From assembly GCA_017444165.1 (NCBI GenBank), contig JAFSXH010000022.1, positions 1 to 9,992 of the forward strand: a stretch of 9,992 nt of DNA, given 5' to 3'. Below the pieces are notes generated by a model. That model made no database searches and had not been told where the DNA came from. It saw only the letters and a program-made list of their open reading frames with translations. A program made the translations under genes and the position numbers. Source of the stretch: a bacterium (GTDB taxonomy: Bacteria > Vulcanimicrobiota > Xenobia > Xenobiales > Xenobiaceae). Shown here in pieces: positions 7,454 to 9,992 of the stretch (position 1 is its first letter; each line of letters opens with the position of its first letter).

Positions 7454-7484
7454 GCGAGTCCTCTCCCAGAGGCTCGCCTTTTTT
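7454..7484 (+). terminator. Rho-independent terminator
   Basis: GCGAG (7454-7458) pairs with CTCGC (7473-7477), and CCTCT (7460-7464) pairs with AGAGG (7468-7472), with a single bulged T at 7459 and a CCC loop. Six T residues follow at 7479-7484. The AACAA before the stem and TTGTT-like bases after the T-run extend the symmetry, so it may also stop transcripts from the other strand. It ends the transcript of the 601-residue gene; the next gene begins 63 bases later. Confidence 0.9.
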
Positions 7485-7547
7485 GTTAGCAGGAGAACCG
7501 CACTCAATGCGAAGAGTGGCAGAGAAAATTTACTGAAGGTTAAGTTT

Positions 7548-8435
7548 ATGTCTATAAAGATCAGTGTCGTCATCCCCACGTATAATCGAGCCGATAAATT
7601 GAAGGAGGTACTGCCTACCCTCCTGCGCCAGACTTTTCCCCAAGAAGATTACGAGATCTTACTCTGTGATTCTGGCTCTACCGATGGTACGGAAGAATTA
7701 GTAAAAGGTCTCAACGCGCCCAACTTGAGATTCTTGCCAGGGCCCAATTTAGGCCGTTCAGGGGCGAGAAACCGCGGCATTGATGAAGCTAAGGGAGAGA
7801 TCATTCTCTTTACAGATGCGGACATTTTGGCCGATCCTCAACTTTTGGAGTTACATTGGCAGAAACACTCAGAGAATAGAGATTGCGCCGCTGTGGGCAA
7901 CGAGATCCAGGTCAAAACTTTAGAAGAGTATTACGAGTTTTCTCAAGAGCCAGAACATCATTCTCGCCACAATCCAGAGCGCAAATTCTTACCCTGGCAT
8001 CACTTCTTGACGGGCAACGCCTCTGTACCTAAAGCGATCTTGCAAAAAGTCGGAGGGTTCGACTTGGCTTTTCAAGGTTACGGTCATGAAGATTTAGAGT
8101 TGGGTTATCGGCTCATTAAGGCTGGTTTGAAGATCCACTACCTTCCCAAAGCTATAAATTACCATTGGCATCCTGTGGGTTATGAAGAGCAGAAGGGACG
8201 CATGCGTTTAGCGGGTCATTCCACGATAAGATTCTATCGCAAGTATCACGATCTGCGCATAAGTCTGCAGATGGGCATGAACCCCCTCTCTATGTTAGTC
8301 CACTCTTTCTTAAAGTCCAGTCCTTACATTTTGAGACTCCTCGACCGCCTCGGTGAAAGGTATAAATTGGCTCGTGAGATCATCTATCAATACCACTATG
8401 TTACTGGTATGAAAGAAGCTATGGGGACGCTTTAA
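7548..8435 (+). CDS. GT2-family glycosyltransferase
   Basis: Encodes 295 residues with a GT-A fold. It would transfer a sugar from a nucleotide donor to a growing surface glycan in the cytoplasm. It opens with ISVVIPTYNRADKL, typical of GT2. The donor-binding segment DSGSTDGT is at 41-48, the metal-binding DxD is T-D-A-D (D90, D92), and a C-terminal GYGHEDLELGYRL carries the E181-D182 pair that usually supplies the catalytic base and resembles the galactosyl/hexosaminyl-type C-terminal domain. No membrane helix was seen. The start at 7548 is chosen because GAAGGT (7535-7540) lies upstream and the GT2 fold begins at once; the longer GTG start at 7440 would place the terminator hairpin inside the coding region. 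No clear promoter is visible in 7485-7547; transcription could come from read-through or a weak site. The next gene starts 6 bases downstream. Confidence 0.9.
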   Translation: MSIKISVVIPTYNRADKLKEVLPTLLRQTFPQEDYEILLCDSGSTDGTEELVKGLNAPNLRFLPGPNLGRSGARNRGIDEAKGEIILFTDADILADPQLLELHWQKHSENRDCAAVGNEIQVKTLEEYYEFSQEPEHHSRHNPERKFLPWHHFLTGNASVPKAILQKVGGFDLAFQGYGHEDLELGYRLIKAGLKIHYLPKAINYHWHPVGYEEQKGRMRLAGHSTIRFYRKYHDLRISLQMGMNPLSMLVHSFLKSSPYILRLLDRLGERYKLAREIIYQYHYVTGMKEAMGTL

Positions 8436-8441
8436 TAACTT

Positions 8442-9506
8442 ATGAATCCAGTTCCCTTAAAAGAAGCCCAAAATATAGCAGTCATCCGCACTGATCACAT
8501 AGGTGATCTGATCGTCTCTACCCCATTTTTGAACGCCCTGCGCAAGGCCGCACCTCAGGCTAAGATTACGGCTATTTTGCCCAAATACACAGAACAGGTT
8601 CTCTACAACACTAATTTAGTCAACGAGATCTTAACTTATGATGGCAAACCAGATAGTCAATTTTTAGCTAAGGTTAAAGATATAAAGGCCGATATTGCTA
8701 TCAGTCTGGCTCCGCGCACAGTGGCCTATAAATTGGCCCACGCTACGGGTGCGCCCTGTCGCGTAGGTTATTACTACGCCAACCGCCCCTTGACGGCTAT
8801 AATGTGTCGCATACTCTATTTGACCCATACAATGAGTTTAAACTTATTCAAAGAGTTGCGTTTAGGCCATCCTATACTCCATGAAGTGCAACAATTGGGA
8901 GAATTGGCCAAAGCCATGCAGATGAAGTACACGGATGAATCTTTACACTTGGTTCTGGATGAAAAGGAACGGAGCGAAGCGCAGAAGATCGTCCATGAGT
9001 GGAATCCCCCCCTAGCCGCTCTGCAGTTGCACAACAACTGGCTCAGTTCTAACTGGTCTTTTGACAATATGCTAGAGCTCATAAATTTAATAAAGGCCCA
9101 CGCTCAAGGCGGCCATCTCATGATCTTCTACGGGCCTGCAGAAAAAGAACTGGCCCAGAATTTGCAGAACAGACTCGCAGATGATCCTTCTCTGCACTTT
9201 TTAGGTGGTCTGACTTTTCGCCAATGGGCCTCCCTGCTCGATAGCGCAGACTTTGTAGTGACTCCAGATACGGGCGCGGTACACCTGGCTTCTAGTCTCC
9301 ACAAGACGGTTATCGCCATCTACGAAGAGCGCACCGCCACTTTAAATACCCAACAGTGGGCCCCCTGGCAAGTACCTCATCGCTCAATCGTCAAGGGCGA
9401 ACCTGAACAGACATTAAAACAGATAGATCTGGCTCTAAACGATCTCCTAGTAGATAAACTGGCCTGGGAGGCGATCAAACTCAAGGAAGAGGAAAACATA
9501 ACTTAA
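8442..9506 (+). CDS. GT9-family glycosyltransferase (LPS heptosyltransferase-like), second copy
   Basis: Encodes 354 residues of the GT9 family, like the gene at 4473, but only the family motifs are clearly shared, so the two are distant paralogues rather than a recent duplication. The N-terminal IRTDHIGDLIVSTPFLNAL carries the conserved D22 and the C-terminal TPDTGAVHL has D276 to H281, the canonical donor-site motif. It probably adds heptose or a related sugar to the LPS core or another lipid-linked glycan. It lies 6 bases after the GT2 gene and is probably co-translated; only a weak GGGGA (8423-8427) is available as a ribosome binding site. The last residues (about 335-354) are charged and look helical. 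The sugar specificity is not readable. Confidence 0.88.
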   Translation: MNPVPLKEAQNIAVIRTDHIGDLIVSTPFLNALRKAAPQAKITAILPKYTEQVLYNTNLVNEILTYDGKPDSQFLAKVKDIKADIAISLAPRTVAYKLAHATGAPCRVGYYYANRPLTAIMCRILYLTHTMSLNLFKELRLGHPILHEVQQLGELAKAMQMKYTDESLHLVLDEKERSEAQKIVHEWNPPLAALQLHNNWLSSNWSFDNMLELINLIKAHAQGGHLMIFYGPAEKELAQNLQNRLADDPSLHFLGGLTFRQWASLLDSADFVVTPDTGAVHLASSLHKTVIAIYEERTATLNTQQWAPWQVPHRSIVKGEPEQTLKQIDLALNDLLVDKLAWEAIKLKEEENIT

Positions 9507-9512
9507 AACACT

Positions 9513-9543
9513 GCAAGTTACTGGTAAATCTTTTACCTCTTGC
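9513..9543. terminator. Possible bidirectional hairpin between convergent genes (weak)
   Basis: GGTAAA (9523-9528) pairs with TTTACC (9532-9537) across a 3-base loop, and GCAAG (9513-9517) pairs with CTTGC (9539-9543) outside an asymmetric internal loop. It sits between the stop of the GT9 gene and the end of the converging ygiQ gene, and overlaps the last ygiQ codons. The inner stem is AT-rich and there is no clear T-run, so termination strength is doubtful. Confidence 0.35.
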
Positions 9544-9992
9544 GCTTACCCCCATTGCCCCTATGTTGTCCTCCATCTCCCAAGAGGATGTGGTGTTGTT
9601 TCAAGCGGGCCGCGTCGCTCTTGGCTACGTAGATCGGTTTACCTTCACAATCGGCTTCAGCAAAGTACATAGCTGTGGCCACTGTACCAGGCGTAGGTAT
9701 GAAACATTGAACCTGTTGGGGTGACCAGTGGCGTTTCTTTAGCCAGGCCTGCAATTGGTACATATCTTCATCTGTAGAACCTGGAAAGGCACTCATCAAA
9801 TAAGGAATTATGTACTGTTCCTTCTGAGCAATCTTAGAGTAACGATGAAAATAGGTGATAAATTTTTCCATCGTCTCAATTTTAGGTTTGCGCATATATT
9901 GCAACACCTTATCACTGCAATGTTCAGGGGCGATCTTAAGTTGTCCGCCCGTAAACTCACTGACGTAAGCCTGACAAGCCTTATCATCCTGC
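9533..9992 (-). CDS. ygiQ: YgiQ-type radical SAM protein, 3' part only
   Basis: The last 152 residues of a gene that enters from beyond the right edge. Reading on the minus strand, the frame stays open from the window end to the stop at 9533-9535. It contains GGQLKIAPEHCSDKVL, matching the LKIAPEH segment of YgiQ, then KEQYIIPYLMSAFPGSTDEDM and the VQCFIPTPGTVATAMYF segment, both characteristic of YgiQ (UPF0313). The tail GDGGQHRGNGGKRKR is basic and Gly-rich, as often seen at the end of this family. YgiQ proteins are radical SAM enzymes of unknown reaction; the Cys cluster that binds the iron-sulfur centre lies upstream, outside the window. The first ATG in this fragment is internal and not the true start: conserved sequence continues upstream of it. 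The gene converges on the glycosyltransferase cluster and is probably unrelated to it. Confidence 0.9.
   Translation of the reverse strand, partial: QDDKACQAYVSEFTGGQLKIAPEHCSDKVLQYMRKPKIETMEKFITYFHRYSKIAQKEQYIIPYLMSAFPGSTDEDMYQLQAWLKKRHWSPQQVQCFIPTPGTVATAMYFAEADCEGKPIYVAKSDAARLKQHHILLGDGGQHRGNGGKRKR

Noticed and set aside
7440..7547. Longer GT2 gene from a GTG codon
   Set aside because: The extension would contain the rho-independent terminator, while the GT2 fold starts directly at 7548.
7046..7579. Open frame of 177 codons on the minus strand
   Set aside because: It runs antisense through the end of the 601-residue gene, the terminator and the start of the GT2 gene; no ribosome binding site or recognisable domain was seen.

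Overview
The window looks like chromosomal DNA of a Gram-negative (two-membrane) bacterium of moderate to low GC content. The evidence is a putative outer-membrane beta-barrel protein, an ABC metal importer with a periplasmic binding protein, and two GT9-family (LPS heptosyltransferase-like) glycosyltransferases. The sequence alone does not settle the phylum. No tRNA, rRNA, CRISPR array or insertion sequence was seen.

Region 1 (about 1-4460) is a five-gene, same-strand, tightly packed set that reads as one metal-uptake operon, most likely for zinc. In order it encodes a small membrane-anchored His/Cys-rich protein (DUF2946-like), a coiled-coil plus beta-barrel outer-membrane protein with a His5/poly-Glu segment, the binding protein ZnuA, the ATPase ZnuC and the permease ZnuB. 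Together these could carry a metal across both membranes: outer-membrane entry or capture, periplasmic binding, then ATP-driven import. The roles of the first two genes are inferred from composition and position.

Region 2 (4473-9506) is a glycan-assembly stretch. A GT9 glycosyltransferase starts 12 bases after znuB and is probably read through from the metal operon. Further on come a GT2 glycosyltransferase and a second GT9 enzyme, spaced 6 bases apart. These are expected to act on lipopolysaccharide or another surface glycan.

Between the glycosyltransferases lies the most unusual gene, 5615-7420. It encodes a 601-residue protein that I do not recognise. It has no signal peptide or membrane segment, alternates helical/coiled-coil and Ser/Thr/Tyr- or Gly-rich blocks, and repeats an FDxNGxPI motif internally and at its extreme C-terminus. 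It has its own good sigma-70-type promoter (TTTACA-N16-TATAAA) and a strong rho-independent terminator, so it looks like a self-contained, separately expressed unit.

The right edge (9533-9992, minus strand) holds the 3' end of a YgiQ-type radical SAM gene, convergent with the second GT9 gene and cut by the window end.
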